The notes under the pieces were generated by a model. It was given only the letters and a program-made list of their open reading frames with translations. It was not told the origin of the DNA and did no database searches. DNA of 64,000 nt from Hydrogenophaga intermedia. GTDB lineage: Bacteria; Pseudomonadota; Gammaproteobacteria; Burkholderiales; Burkholderiaceae_C. The stretch spans positions 62,001 to 126,000 of the forward strand of contig NZ_JAMBNO010000005.1 in NCBI RefSeq assembly GCF_023715105.1, read 5' to 3'. The translations under genes and the position numbers were made by a program. Position 1 is the first letter of the stretch; every line of letters starts with the position of its first letter. Shown here piece by piece: positions 35,174 through 46,045 of the stretch.

Positions 35174-36379
35174 ATGCAGATCGGACTCGAAACCCTGGTG
35201 GCCGACGCCACCCTGCGCGCCCCGCTGGCCGGCCGGCGTGTGGCTTTGCTCGCCCACCCTGCGTCGGTGACGCGCGACCTCACGCACGCGCTCGACGCGC
35301 TCGCGGCGCTGCCCGACATCCGCCTGAGCGCTGCCTTCGGCCCGCAACACGGCCTGCGCGGTGACAAGCAGGACAACATGGTCGAGTCACCCGACTTCAC
35401 CGATCCGCGGCTGGGCATACCGGTGTTCAGCCTGTATGGCGAGGTGCGCCGCCCCACCGACGCGATGATGGACACGTTCGACGTGCTGCTGGTGGATCTG
35501 CAGGACCTGGGCTGCCGCATCTACACCTTCATCACCACGCTGCGCTACGTGCTCGAAGCGGCTGCGAAACATGGCAAGGCGGTCTGGGTGCTGGACCGCC
35601 CCAACCCCGCCGGCCGCCCGGTGGAGGGCTTCACGCTGCGCGCCGGTTGGGAAAGCTTCGTCGGCGCGGGCCCCATGCCCATGCGCCATGGCATGACGAT
35701 GGGCGAGCTGGGCCACTGGTTCATCCACACGCTCGGGCTCGACGTGGACTACCGCGTGATCACCATGCAGGGCTGGCAGCCCGATGCGGCGCCGGGCTTC
35801 GGCTGGCCCATCGGCGAGCGCAGCTGGGTCAACCCGAGCCCGAACGCGCCCAACCTCTCGATGGCACGCGCCTATGCCGGCACCGTGATGCTCGAGGGCA
35901 CGACGCTCAGCGAAGGGCGTGGCACCACACGCCCGCTCGAACTCTTCGGCGCGCCCGACCTCGACGTCCCCCGCCTGCTCAAGGACATGCGCGCGCTGGC
36001 GCCGCAATGGCTGCGCGGTTGCGTGCTGCGGGAATGCTGGTTCGAGCCCACCTTTCACAAGCACGTGGGCAAGCTCTGCGCGGGCGTGCAGATCCACGTG
36101 GAGGACCCGCGGCATTACGACCACGCCGCTTTCCAACCCTGGCGGCTACAGACCCTGGCGTTTCGCGCCATCCGCCTGCAGCGGCCCGACTACCCGCTGT
36201 GGCGCGACTTCCCCTACGAGTACGAACACGACCGGTTGGCGATCGACCTCATCAATGGCAGCCCGTTGCTGCGCGAGTGGGTGGACGACGTGAAGGCGCC
36301 CCCCGAGGCCTTCGACGAAGTCGCACGCGCCGACGAGGCCGCCTGGGTCGAGGCGCGCCGGCCGTTCCTGCTCTACTGA
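35174..36379 (+). CDS. DUF1343 / NamZ-like exo-beta-N-acetylmuramidase
   Basis: 401 residues covering the whole DUF1343 fold: GRRVALLAHPASVTRD, FGPQHGLRGDKQDNMVES, SLYGEVRRPTDAMMDTFDVLLVDLQDLGCRIYTF, and later GTTLSEGRGTTRPLELFGAPD. Family founder NamZ releases MurNAc from peptidoglycan fragments. No signal peptide is visible, so it would act on internalised muropeptides, unless the true start differs. It follows the DOMON-like gene closely and converges with the GNAT gene, with a 7-base gap. Confidence 0.85.
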   Translation: MQIGLETLVADATLRAPLAGRRVALLAHPASVTRDLTHALDALAALPDIRLSAAFGPQHGLRGDKQDNMVESPDFTDPRLGIPVFSLYGEVRRPTDAMMDTFDVLLVDLQDLGCRIYTFITTLRYVLEAAAKHGKAVWVLDRPNPAGRPVEGFTLRAGWESFVGAGPMPMRHGMTMGELGHWFIHTLGLDVDYRVITMQGWQPDAAPGFGWPIGERSWVNPSPNAPNLSMARAYAGTVMLEGTTLSEGRGTTRPLELFGAPDLDVPRLLKDMRALAPQWLRGCVLRECWFEPTFHKHVGKLCAGVQIHVEDPRHYDHAAFQPWRLQTLAFRAIRLQRPDYPLWRDFPYEYEHDRLAIDLINGSPLLREWVDDVKAPPEAFDEVARADEAAWVEARRPFLLY

Positions 36380-36386
36380 TCGGCGC

Positions 36387-36875
36387 TCAGAGCCACTTCT
36401 GCAGGAACTGCGCGGTGCCCATGGCCGGGTCGAGCTGGTAACCGGCAAATCCGATGCGCTCGTACAGTCGCATCGCTGACGCGTTGCCCGAGAGCACTTC
36501 CAGCGTGAGCTTGCAGGCGCCGCGTTCGCACGCGATGCGCTCGACCTCTGCCATCATGGCCTCGGCGATGCCACGCCCGCGGTGACTGGCAAGCACCGCA
36601 ACGTCGTGCACATTCACGAGCGGTCGGGCCTTGAAGGTGGACAAGCCTTCGAGGCAGTTGATCAGGCCAACGGGTGTGTCGCCATCGAAGGCCAGCACGC
36701 TGAAGGCCCAGGGCCGCGACGCCAACTCCGGCACCAGACGCTCGCGCGCCTGTGCAGACAAGGGTTCACCACCGCCAGCCGGATCGCGCGCATAGGCATC
36801 GAGCAGGTCCACCACGGCCTGCGCGTCGCGCGGATCGGCGTAGTCCGCGCGGCGTACGCTGAAGGCGGCTGCCAT
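36387..36875 (-). CDS. GNAT-family N-acetyltransferase
   Basis: 162 residues. The acetyl-CoA pyrophosphate loop is VHDVAVLASHRGRGIAEAMMAEVERIACERG (R/Q-x-x-G-x-G/A pattern), followed by KLTLEVLSGNASAMRLYERIGFAGYQLDP. Substrate unknown. Its start shares one base with the glmM stop (TGATG), so it is translationally coupled to glmM; an amino-sugar or cell-wall role is conceivable but not shown. Confidence 0.85.
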   Translation of the reverse strand: MAAAFSVRRADYADPRDAQAVVDLLDAYARDPAGGGEPLSAQARERLVPELASRPWAFSVLAFDGDTPVGLINCLEGLSTFKARPLVNVHDVAVLASHRGRGIAEAMMAEVERIACERGACKLTLEVLSGNASAMRLYERIGFAGYQLDPAMGTAQFLQKWL

Positions 36876-38209
36876 CAGCCGGCCCGCACGGCGTCGGCCA
36901 GCCGCTCGGCACTGTTGCGCGCCACGGTGGCGTCGCGCGCTTCCACCATCACGCGCAGCAGTGGCTCGGTGCCGCTGGCGCGAATGAGCACGCGACCGCT
37001 GTCGCCCAGTGCGGCCTCGACGGCTTTCGTTTCGCTGGCCAGCCGCGCGTTGGCCTTCCAGTCCTGCCCGGGCTGCAGGCGCACGTTGATCAATGTCTGC
37101 GGGAACAAGGTCACGTCGGCCAGCAACTGCGCCATGGTCTTGCCGCTGTCCACGCAGGCATGCAGCACCTGAAGTGCCGACACGAGGCCGTCGCCCGTGG
37201 TTTGGCGATCGAGCACCAGCAGGTGGCCCGAGCCTTCGCCACCGAGCAGCCAGCCGCGTTTTTCCAGCTCTTCCAGCACGTAGCGGTCACCGACCTTGGC
37301 GCGCACGAACTGCACACCGCGCGCCTTGAGCGCCACCTCCACCGCCATGTTGGTCATGAGCGTGCCCACCACGCCCGGCACGTCCTCGTCACGCGCCAGC
37401 CGGTCGGCGGTCATGAGGTAGAGCAACTCGTCGCCGTTGTAGAGGCGGCCGTGGCGGTCGGCCATCTGCAGACGGTCGGCGTCGCCGTCGAGCGCAATGC
37501 CGTAGTCGGCGCCGTGCTGCTTCACCGCGTCGAGCAGCGCTTCGGGGTGTGTGGCCCCGACCCCGGCATTGATGTTCAAGCCATCGGGCGCGCACCCGAT
37601 CTTGATGACCTCGGCACCGAGTTCATGGAACACCGCAGGCGCGATGTGGTACGCCGCGCCGTGCGCCGCATCGACGACGATCTTCAGGCCCTTCAAGCTC
37701 AGGCTGTGCGAGCAGGTGCTCTTGCAGAACTCGATGTAGCGACCCGCCGCATCGTCGAGCCGGCGCGACTTGCCGAGCTCGGCCGCCGGCACCCACAGCG
37801 GCGGCTCGTCCAACGCGGCTTCGACGTCGAGCTCCCACTGATCGGGCAGCTTGGCACCCTGGGCGCTGAAAAACTTGATGCCGTTGTCGGCAAAAGGGTT
37901 GTGGCTCGCGCTGATGACCACGCCCAAACTGGCGCGCTGGGCGCGCGTGAGGTAAGCCACCGCGGGCGTGGGCACCGGGCCGAGCAACACCACGTCGACC
38001 CCGGCGGAGTTGAAGCCCGATTCGAGCGCGGCTTCGAGCATGTAGCCCGAGATCCGCGTGTCCTTGCCGATCAACACGGTGGGATGCGCCTCGGTGCGTT
38101 TGAGCACGCGGCCGACGGCATGCGCCAGGCGCAGCACGAAGTCGGGGGTGATGGGTGCCTGGCCGACGGTTCCTCGAATGCCGTCGGTGCCGAAATGCTG
38201 GCGGGCCAT
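36875..38209 (-). CDS. glmM: Phosphoglucosamine mutase
   Basis: Converts glucosamine-6-P to glucosamine-1-P for UDP-GlcNAc synthesis. 444 residues starting [16 protein letters not shown]. The phosphoserine loop [16 protein letters not shown] places S102 exactly as in E. coli. Metal loop [11 protein letters not shown], sugar loop GGEGSGHLL, phosphate loop [15 protein letters not shown]. Start 38209 has GAGGAGAA upstream. The order ftsH-folP-glmM is that of E. coli. Confidence 0.98.
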   Translation of the reverse strand: MARQHFGTDGIRGTVGQAPITPDFVLRLAHAVGRVLKRTEAHPTVLIGKDTRISGYMLEAALESGFNSAGVDVVLLGPVPTPAVAYLTRAQRASLGVVISASHNPFADNGIKFFSAQGAKLPDQWELDVEAALDEPPLWVPAAELGKSRRLDDAAGRYIEFCKSTCSHSLSLKGLKIVVDAAHGAAYHIAPAVFHELGAEVIKIGCAPDGLNINAGVGATHPEALLDAVKQHGADYGIALDGDADRLQMADRHGRLYNGDELLYLMTADRLARDEDVPGVVGTLMTNMAVEVALKARGVQFVRAKVGDRYVLEELEKRGWLLGGEGSGHLLVLDRQTTGDGLVSALQVLHACVDSGKTMAQLLADVTLFPQTLINVRLQPGQDWKANARLASETKAVEAALGDSGRVLIRASGTEPLLRVMVEARDATVARNSAERLADAVRAG

Positions 38210-38274
38210 GAAGCGTTCTCCTCGGGTTCTTGTGCTTGTGAGATCGCGCAATTATCGGCGCGCGCGCTCCGGCC

Positions 38275-39099
38275 TCAGCGTGCGGCGCGCCAGACCTTCA
38301 ACGCTTCGATGGTCTCACGCACGTCGTGAACGCGCACGATGCGCGCACCGCGCTCCACCGCCAGCAGGGCCGCGGCCACGCTGGCAGCCACGCGGTCGCC
38401 GGGTGCCTCGATGCCGGTGACGGCGCCCAGCGAGGACTTGCGCGACCAGCCCGCGAGCAAGGGGTAGCCGTCATCGAGCAGTTCGCGCTGGCGCGCGAGC
38501 AGGCTGAAGTTCTGCGCAACCGTCTTGCCGAAACCGATGCCCGGGTCGAGCACGATGCGATCGGCCGCAACGCCACGCGCCTGCACCGCTTGCGCTCGCT
38601 CGCGCAGAAAGCCGCGCACGGCGGGCAGCACGTCGCCGTCCATGGGCGCCACCTGCATGGTCTGCGGGTCGCGGTGCATGTGCATCAGGCAGACACCCGC
38701 GCGGGCATGCGCGGCCACCACCTGCAGCGCGTCACCGCGTCGCAGGGCCCAGATGTCGTTCACGATGTCGGCACCGAGGTCGAGCACGGCACGCATCACC
38801 TCGGGCTTGTACGTGTCCACCGACACCGGCACACCCAGCTTCACGGCTTCACGCACCACCGGCAGCACGCGCGCGAGTTCCTCGTCCAGCGGTACCGCGG
38901 GACTGCCCGGGCGGGTGGACTCGCCACCGATGTCGAGGATGTGCGCGCCTTGCGAGATCAAGGTTTCGGCATGCGCCAGGGCCGCCGCCGCACCGGCATG
39001 GTGGCCTCCGTCAGAGAACGAATCGGGGGTGACGTTGACGATGCCCATCACACGGGGCTCGCTGAGGTCGATGTCGTATCGGGAGGTGGTCCAGCGCAT
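38275..39099 (-). CDS. folP: Dihydropteroate synthase
   Basis: Folate pathway enzyme joining pABA and dihydropterin pyrophosphate. 274 residues. VMGIVNVTPDSFSDGG (loop 1), LDIGGESTRPGSPAVPLDEEL (loop 2), VPVSVDTYKPEVMRAVLDLGADIVNDIWAL, VLDPGIGFGKTVAQNFSLL, LLAGWSRKSSLGAVTG and GARIVRVHDVRETIEALKVW are all present. The sulfonamide-contact loops look ordinary. Start ATG 39099; the longer frame overlaps ftsH in a non-conserved reading. Confidence 0.97.
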   Translation of the reverse strand: MRWTTSRYDIDLSEPRVMGIVNVTPDSFSDGGHHAGAAAALAHAETLISQGAHILDIGGESTRPGSPAVPLDEELARVLPVVREAVKLGVPVSVDTYKPEVMRAVLDLGADIVNDIWALRRGDALQVVAAHARAGVCLMHMHRDPQTMQVAPMDGDVLPAVRGFLRERAQAVQARGVAADRIVLDPGIGFGKTVAQNFSLLARQRELLDDGYPLLAGWSRKSSLGAVTGIEAPGDRVAASVAAALLAVERGARIVRVHDVRETIEALKVWRAAR

Positions 39100-39158
39100 G
39101 TCGGGCGTCGCGGAAATGACAACGGGGCCAGCGGCCCCGTTGCGATGGTGATCGGCGC

Positions 39159-41072
<1,914 letters not shown>

Positions 41073-41119
41073 GGAGAGCTCCTGAGGGCGCAATGACAGC
41101 GCATGCGCATATGCCGGGC

Positions 41120-41136
41120 ATTCTAGGACTTTCAAG
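41120..41136 (-). promoter_or_regulatory. Candidate ftsH promoter (CTTGAAA ... TAGAAT/CATAT)
   Basis: The minus strand reads CTTGAAA at 41136-41130, TAGAAT at 41125-41120, then CCCGGCATAT. CTTGAAA with the C-rich segment 11-14 bases on resembles a heat-shock (sigma-32) promoter. It lies within the rlmE-ftsH spacer and may allow separate ftsH induction. Confidence 0.35.
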
Positions 41137-41207
41137 CCCGGCTGCCGCCCAACGGTGACGAGTCAATGTCAATCGAGGGGTTAGCTTTTTTCACGCCGGG
41201 GCTGAAA

Positions 41208-41879
41208 TCAGCCCTTGAGACCGCGCCCGACGAGGAAGGTTTCCGCCGATTTGTCTCGGCTGGCCTTCGGTTTGAACGGCTTGACGACCCGGAAGGTGCG
41301 GCGAAACAACGCCACCGCCGGCTCGTACGCCCCGCCATGGAACAGCTTGACCACCAGCGCACCCTCGCGTTTGAGGTGTTCGCGGGCGAAATCCACCGCC
41401 AGTTCGATCAGGAGCTCGATGCGCGCGGCGTCGGTGTCGGCAATACCCGACAGGTTGGGCGCCATGTCCGACACGACCAGATCGAGCTTGGCGATTCCCC
41501 GGGCGGCCAGCGCCGCCTGCAGGCTGGCCAGCACCTCGGGTTCGCGGAAGTCACCCTGGATGAACTGCACCCCTTCAACCGGCTCCATGGGCAGCAGGTC
41601 CAGGGCGATGATGGCGCCGTCAAGTTCGCCAACCGCTGCCCCCTGCGGACTGAGCCTGCGGCGCAGGTACTGGCTCCACGCCCCCGGCGTGCTGCCCAGG
41701 TCGACGATGGCCATGCCCGGCTTGACCAGCCCGAGCGATTCGTCGATCTCCTTGAGCTTGTAGGCTGCACGGGCGCGAAACCCGTCTTTCTGGGCTTGGC
41801 GCACGTACGGATCGTTGACGTGCTCGTTGAGCCAGGCCTTGTTGACCTTCTTGCTCTGCGTTTGAACCTTGATGCCCAT
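41208..41879 (-). CDS. rlmE: 23S rRNA 2'-O-ribose methyltransferase RlmE (FtsJ/RrmJ)
   Basis: Methylates U2552 of 23S rRNA in the A loop. 223 residues. N-terminal [40 protein letters not shown] loop [37 protein letters not shown], and [21 protein letters not shown]. All elements of the FtsJ family are present. It lies upstream of ftsH on the same strand and divergent from yhbY, as in E. coli. Confidence 0.97.
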   Translation of the reverse strand: MGIKVQTQSKKVNKAWLNEHVNDPYVRQAQKDGFRARAAYKLKEIDESLGLVKPGMAIVDLGSTPGAWSQYLRRRLSPQGAAVGELDGAIIALDLLPMEPVEGVQFIQGDFREPEVLASLQAALAARGIAKLDLVVSDMAPNLSGIADTDAARIELLIELAVDFAREHLKREGALVVKLFHGGAYEPAVALFRRTFRVVKPFKPKASRDKSAETFLVGRGLKG

Positions 41880-41912
41880 GCGGTGTCCGGGGGTTGAGTC
41901 GTCGAGGGCTCC

Positions 41913-41980
41913 GCGGAACCGGCTTTGCCGGGCCGCAGGTGCCGCCCCCTTGAGGGGGTCGCGCACAGCGCGGCGGGGGT
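41913..41980 (+). repeat. Intergenic repeat family, copy B
   Basis: GCGGAACCGGCTTTGCCGGG, CAGGTG, CCCCCTTGAGGGGG, GCGCGGCGGGGG. It aligns over about 70 bases with copy A (19067-19137) and in reverse with copy C. Contains two self-complementary stems. As at rpmE, its right end abuts a -10 element. Confidence 0.65.
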
Positions 41981-41984
41981 GGTC

Positions 41985-41990
41985 GATAAT
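41985..41990 (+). promoter_or_regulatory. yhbY -10 (GATAAT)
   Basis: GATAAT ends 7 bases before the yhbY ATG (41997), so transcription would start at or next to the start codon. There is no Shine-Dalgarno site. This points to a leaderless mRNA. Confidence 0.5.
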
Positions 41991-41996
41991 TCTCCC

Positions 41997-42467
41997 ATGC
42001 CCGCCATTACCCTCACCCCCGCCCAGCGCAAGATCCACCGGGCCGAGGCCCACCACCTCGACCCGGTGGTCCACATCGGCAACGACGGGCTGACCCCTGC
42101 CGTCAGGAAGGAAGCCGACGCCGCGCTCAAGGCCCACGGCCTGATCAAGATCCGCGTCCTCAGCGACGACCGCGCGCTGCGCGAGTCCATGCTCGAGCAA
42201 CTGGCCGACGCCCTGGACGCCGCGCCGATCCAGCACATCGGCAAGCTGCTGGTGCTCTGGCGCCCCATGCCCGAGAAGACCCGTGCCGCGGACGAGGAGC
42301 GCAAGCCCGGCCCGAAGGACGTGAAAGTGCTCAAGTTCGGCAAGCGCCCGGGGCAAAAGCCCGAAATCAAGGTGGTGCGGGTGCTGGGCAACCAGCGCCT
42401 GACCCCGGGTGGCCAGGTCAAACGCGCCAAAGTGCGCCAGAAGAGCGTCAAGAAATCCCAGGGCTGA
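41997..42467 (+). CDS. yhbY: YhbY-family CRM-domain RNA-binding protein
   Basis: Associates with pre-50S ribosomal particles. 156 residues. The first 95 are the CRM domain: [51 protein letters not shown], with the conserved helix and a GxxG-like IGNDGL loop. Unlike E. coli YhbY (about 97 residues) it has a basic 60-residue tail ([21 protein letters not shown]...KSVKKSQG), common in betaproteobacteria. Divergent from rlmE with repeat copy B between them. Confidence 0.93.
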   Translation: MPAITLTPAQRKIHRAEAHHLDPVVHIGNDGLTPAVRKEADAALKAHGLIKIRVLSDDRALRESMLEQLADALDAAPIQHIGKLLVLWRPMPEKTRAADEERKPGPKDVKVLKFGKRPGQKPEIKVVRVLGNQRLTPGGQVKRAKVRQKSVKKSQG

Positions 42468-42533
42468 GTCGCCTGCGGGCCGGCCGCTGCCAGGCGCTTG
42501 AACCTTCCGCTGTCACACCCCATCTGAACCGCC

Positions 42534-44597
42534 ATGAACGTTCGCACCGACCCCGCCCAGCTCAACCCCTTGCTCGACTTCACCGACCTGCCGCGCTTCG
42601 ACGCGATCACGCCCGAGGCGGTGGAGCCGGCCATCGACGCCTTGCTGGACGAGGCCGACCGCGCCCTGCGACAGGCCACCGCAGCCGATTTCCCGGCCCA
42701 GTGGAGTGCCCTGGCCAGCACGCTGGACGTTGCCACCGAGCGGCTGTCGCGCGCCTGGGGTGCCGTGAGCCACCTCAACAGCGTGGTCGACACGCCGGCA
42801 TTGCGCGCCGCGTACAACGCGGCCTTGCCCAAGGTCACCGAGTTCTGGACGCGGCTGGGCGCTGACGAACGCCTTTACGCGAAATACAAGGCCATGGACC
42901 CGGCCGCACTCACTGCGGAGCAGGCCCGGGCCCGCGAGAACGCCCTGCGCGGCTTCGTGCTGGGCGGCGCTGAATTGCAGGGCGAGGCCAAGGCGCGCTT
43001 TGCCGACATTCAGGAGCGGTCGGCCGCGCTGGCGCAGAAGTTCAGCGAGAACGCTCTCGATGCCACCGACGCCTTTTCCCTGTGCGTGCCCGCGGAAGAA
43101 CTGGCCGGTGTGCCCGCGGACGTGGTGCAGGCCACGGCCGCAGCCGCCCGCGCTGACGGCCTGGAGGGCCACAAGCTCACGCTCAAGATGCCCGTGTACC
43201 TGCCGGTCATGCAGTTCGCGCACAGCAGCGCACTGCGTGAGCGCCTGTACCGGGCCTACGTCACGCGCGCCAGCGAGCAATCCGACAGGCCCGAATTCGA
43301 CAACGCCGCCGTGATGGCCGAACTGCTGGCCTTGCGCCATGAAGAGGCGCGACTGCTCGGTCACCGCCACTTTGCCGACGTGTCGCTGGTGCCCAAGATG
43401 GCCGACTCGCCCGAGCAGGTGGTGGCCTTCCTGCGCGACCTTGCCACCAAGGCACGCCCTTTTGCCGAGCAGGACCTGGCCGACATGCGCAGCTTCGCCG
43501 CAAAGGAGCTCGGCATCGCGGAGCCGCAAGCCTGGGACTGGCCCTACATCGGCGAAAAGCTCAAGGAAGCGCGCTACGCCTTCAGCGAGCAGGAGGTCAA
43601 GCCCTACTTCACGGCGCCCAAGGTGCTGGGCGGCCTGTTCCACATCGTCGAGACCTTGTTCGAGGTGGCGATCCGCCGCGACAGCGCGCCCACCTGGCAC
43701 CCCGGCGTGGAGTTCTACCGCATCGAGCGCGATGGTCGCCTGATCGGCCAGTTCTACCTCGACCCCGGTGCGCGCACCGGCAAGCGCGGTGGCGCCTGGA
43801 TGGACGACGTGCGCGCCCGCTGGCGCCGGCCCGACAACGCAACGCTGCAGACCCCGGTGGCGCACCTGGTGTGCAACTTCGCCGACGGCGTGGGCGGCAA
43901 ACCGGCCCTGCTGACGCACGACGACGTCATCACCCTCTTCCACGAATTCGGGCACGGGCTGCACCACATGCTGACGCAAGTGGACGAGCGCGACGTCTCC
44001 GGCATCAGCGGCGTCGAGTGGGACGCGGTGGAACTGCCCAGCCAGTTCATGGAGAACTTCTGCTGGGAATGGGAGGTGCTGCGCCACATGACCGCCCACG
44101 TGGACACGGGCGAGCCGCTGCCGCGCGCCCTGTTCGACAAGATGCTCGCGGCCAAGAACTTCCAGAGCGGCCTGCAAACCCTGCGCCAGGTGGAGTTCGC
44201 CCTGTTCGACATGCTGCTGCACAGCCAGCCCGAACCTCCGGCCGACGCTGCGGCCATCCTGGGCTTGCTCGATCGCGTGCGCGACGAAGTGGCGGTGCTC
44301 AAGCCACCGGCTTACAGCCGCACGCCCCACACCTTCAGCCACATCTTCGCGGGCGGCTACTCGGCCGGCTACTACAGCTACAAGTGGGCCGAGGTGCTCA
44401 GCGCCGACGCCTACGCCGCCTTCGAGGAGGCCGCGCAGCAAAACGGCCACAGCACACTGGACGTCGAAACCGGTCGTCGCTACCGTCGGTCGATTCTGGA
44501 AGCCGGCGGGAGCCGTCCTGCGATGGAATCCTTCGTGGCCTTCCGCGGCCGCGAGCCGTCCATCGACGCCCTGCTGCGTCACCAGGGCATGGCTTGA
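42534..44597 (+). CDS. prlC: Oligopeptidase A (M3 family metallopeptidase)
   Basis: Cytoplasmic zinc peptidase degrading oligopeptides and cleaved signal peptides. 687 residues, the family length. Zinc site LFHEFGHGLHHMLTQ, with the third ligand in EWDAVELPSQFMENFCWE. N-terminal LLDFTDLPRFDAITPEAVEPAIDALL and C-terminal HTFSHIFAGGYSAGYYSYKWAEVLSADAYAAFEE are characteristic. ATG 42534 has no strong ribosome site. Confidence 0.96.
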   Translation: MNVRTDPAQLNPLLDFTDLPRFDAITPEAVEPAIDALLDEADRALRQATAADFPAQWSALASTLDVATERLSRAWGAVSHLNSVVDTPALRAAYNAALPKVTEFWTRLGADERLYAKYKAMDPAALTAEQARARENALRGFVLGGAELQGEAKARFADIQERSAALAQKFSENALDATDAFSLCVPAEELAGVPADVVQATAAAARADGLEGHKLTLKMPVYLPVMQFAHSSALRERLYRAYVTRASEQSDRPEFDNAAVMAELLALRHEEARLLGHRHFADVSLVPKMADSPEQVVAFLRDLATKARPFAEQDLADMRSFAAKELGIAEPQAWDWPYIGEKLKEARYAFSEQEVKPYFTAPKVLGGLFHIVETLFEVAIRRDSAPTWHPGVEFYRIERDGRLIGQFYLDPGARTGKRGGAWMDDVRARWRRPDNATLQTPVAHLVCNFADGVGGKPALLTHDDVITLFHEFGHGLHHMLTQVDERDVSGISGVEWDAVELPSQFMENFCWEWEVLRHMTAHVDTGEPLPRALFDKMLAAKNFQSGLQTLRQVEFALFDMLLHSQPEPPADAAAILGLLDRVRDEVAVLKPPAYSRTPHTFSHIFAGGYSAGYYSYKWAEVLSADAYAAFEEAAQQNGHSTLDVETGRRYRRSILEAGGSRPAMESFVAFRGREPSIDALLRHQGMA

Positions 44598-44629
44598 TCG
44601 AACCCGCCTCTGCGCCGACAGGACCCTGC

Positions 44630-45286
44630 ATGAACACCCGAACCGCACTCGTCATTGCCACCTTGAGCCTGGGCGCCGCACTGCCGGCGGCGGCCCAGGG
44701 CGTGTACCGCATCGTCGGCCCCGATGGGCGCGTCACGTTCTCCGACAACCCGCCGCCGGCCGCCAACGCCGCCCCTGCAACGCCCGCCGCCCGCGCCGCT
44801 GGTGCCGGTGGCACGGCCGGGGGCGCTGCCCTGCCGTTCGAGCTGCGTCAGGTGGTTTCGCGTTATCCGGTGTTGCTTTACACCGGCAATGACTGCGCGC
44901 CCTGCAACAGCGGGCGCAACCTGCTCAACGCGCGCGGCATCCCTTACAGCGAAAAGACCGTCACGACGCCCGAAGACATCGAGGCCCTCAAGCGCCTCGC
45001 GGGCGAAGCGTCCCTGCCTTTCCTGAGCATTGGCGCGCAGCGCCTGCGCGGTTTCTCCGACACCGAGTGGACGCAGTACCTCAATGCCGCCGGCTACCCG
45101 GCGCAGTCGGCGTTGCCTTCCAGCTACCGGCGCCCGGCGCCCAGCCCGTTGGTGGCCGTGACGCAGGCAACACCCGCCGGCGCAGCTTCACCCGCTGCGG
45201 CCAGCACCGACACCCAGGCCCCCACAGCGCCGGCCGAGGTGCCCGTGCAGCCACCCGCCAACAACCCGGCCGGCATCCGCTTCTGA
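44630..45286 (+). CDS. Exported DUF4124 / glutaredoxin-like protein
   Basis: 218 residues. A Sec signal peptide (MNTRTALVIATLSLGAALPAAAQ) is followed by a short DUF4124 segment (VYRIVGPDGRVTFSDNPPP) and an Ala/Gly linker. A glutaredoxin-like fold follows with CAPC (LLYTGNDCAPCNSGRNLLNARGIPYSEKTV) and cis-Pro loop SLPFLSIGAQRLRGFSDTEW. The tail is Pro/Ala-rich. Likely a periplasmic thiol-disulfide protein; target unknown. Follows prlC by 32 bases. Confidence 0.82.
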   Translation: MNTRTALVIATLSLGAALPAAAQGVYRIVGPDGRVTFSDNPPPAANAAPATPAARAAGAGGTAGGAALPFELRQVVSRYPVLLYTGNDCAPCNSGRNLLNARGIPYSEKTVTTPEDIEALKRLAGEASLPFLSIGAQRLRGFSDTEWTQYLNAAGYPAQSALPSSYRRPAPSPLVAVTQATPAGAASPAAASTDTQAPTAPAEVPVQPPANNPAGIRF

Positions 45287-45326
45287 AGCGAGGGCGCCCG
45301 TCGCAGGCGCCTGCACACGAGACGCC

Positions 45327-46004
45327 TCAGGCGCCGAATTCGAGCGTGCGCACGCCCGTCGCCGTGCCCAGCAGGCACACGCTGGCCTTCTGGTGGGCGA
45401 ATACGCCCACGGTGACCACGCCGGGCCACTGATTCACCTCGCTCTCGAAGGCCAGCGGATCGGCGATCTTCAGGCCCGTGACGTCGACGATGTGCTGGCC
45501 GTTGTCGGTCACCAGTGGCACGCCGTCCTTCAGGCGCACGCGCGCCTGCCCGCCCATCGCGGCGAACTGGCGCATCACGCGCGCCGTGGCCATGGGAATC
45601 ACCTCCACCGGCAGCGGGAACGCCCCGAGCGTCGTCACGAGCTTGGTTTCGTCGGCGATGCACACGAATCGGCGCGACTGCGCGGCAACGATCTTCTCGC
45701 GCGTGAGCGCCGCGCCACCGCCCTTGACCATGTGACCACGGCCGTCGATTTCGTCGGCACCGTCGATGTAGACGCCAATGGTCTCCACCGCGTTGGCTTC
45801 TAGGACGGGAATGCCGATGGCCTTCAGGCGCGCGGTCGACGCCTCGGAACTGGACACGGCGCCCGGCACCTGGTGCCTGATGGTGGACAGCGCCTCGATG
45901 AACTTGTTGACGGTGGAGCCGGTGCCCACGCCGACGATCTCGCCCGGGGTCACGTATTGCAGGGCGGCCTGCCCCACCAGGGCTTTGAGTTCGTCTTGGG
46001 TCAT
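45327..46004 (-). CDS. rpiA: Ribose-5-phosphate isomerase A
   Basis: Interconverts ribose-5-P and ribulose-5-P. 225 residues. [17 protein letters not shown] (phosphate loop), [44 protein letters not shown] (catalytic D and E/K). ATG 46004 begins [15 protein letters not shown], as in homologues; the frame extends to 46052, which would overlap pyrD. Divergent from pyrD with 41 bases between the chosen starts. Confidence 0.96.
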   Translation of the reverse strand: MTQDELKALVGQAALQYVTPGEIVGVGTGSTVNKFIEALSTIRHQVPGAVSSSEASTARLKAIGIPVLEANAVETIGVYIDGADEIDGRGHMVKGGGAALTREKIVAAQSRRFVCIADETKLVTTLGAFPLPVEVIPMATARVMRQFAAMGGQARVRLKDGVPLVTDNGQHIVDVTGLKIADPLAFESEVNQWPGVVTVGVFAHQKASVCLLGTATGVRTLEFGA

Positions 46005-46045
46005 TTGCGACAATTGCCGGTTGCTTTGAAGCTGCGAATTATCCG

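Noticed and set aside
42513-44648. A 711-codon minus-strand frame opposite prlC
   Set aside because: prlC has an intact zinc site and family length; the opposite frame has no recognisable domain.
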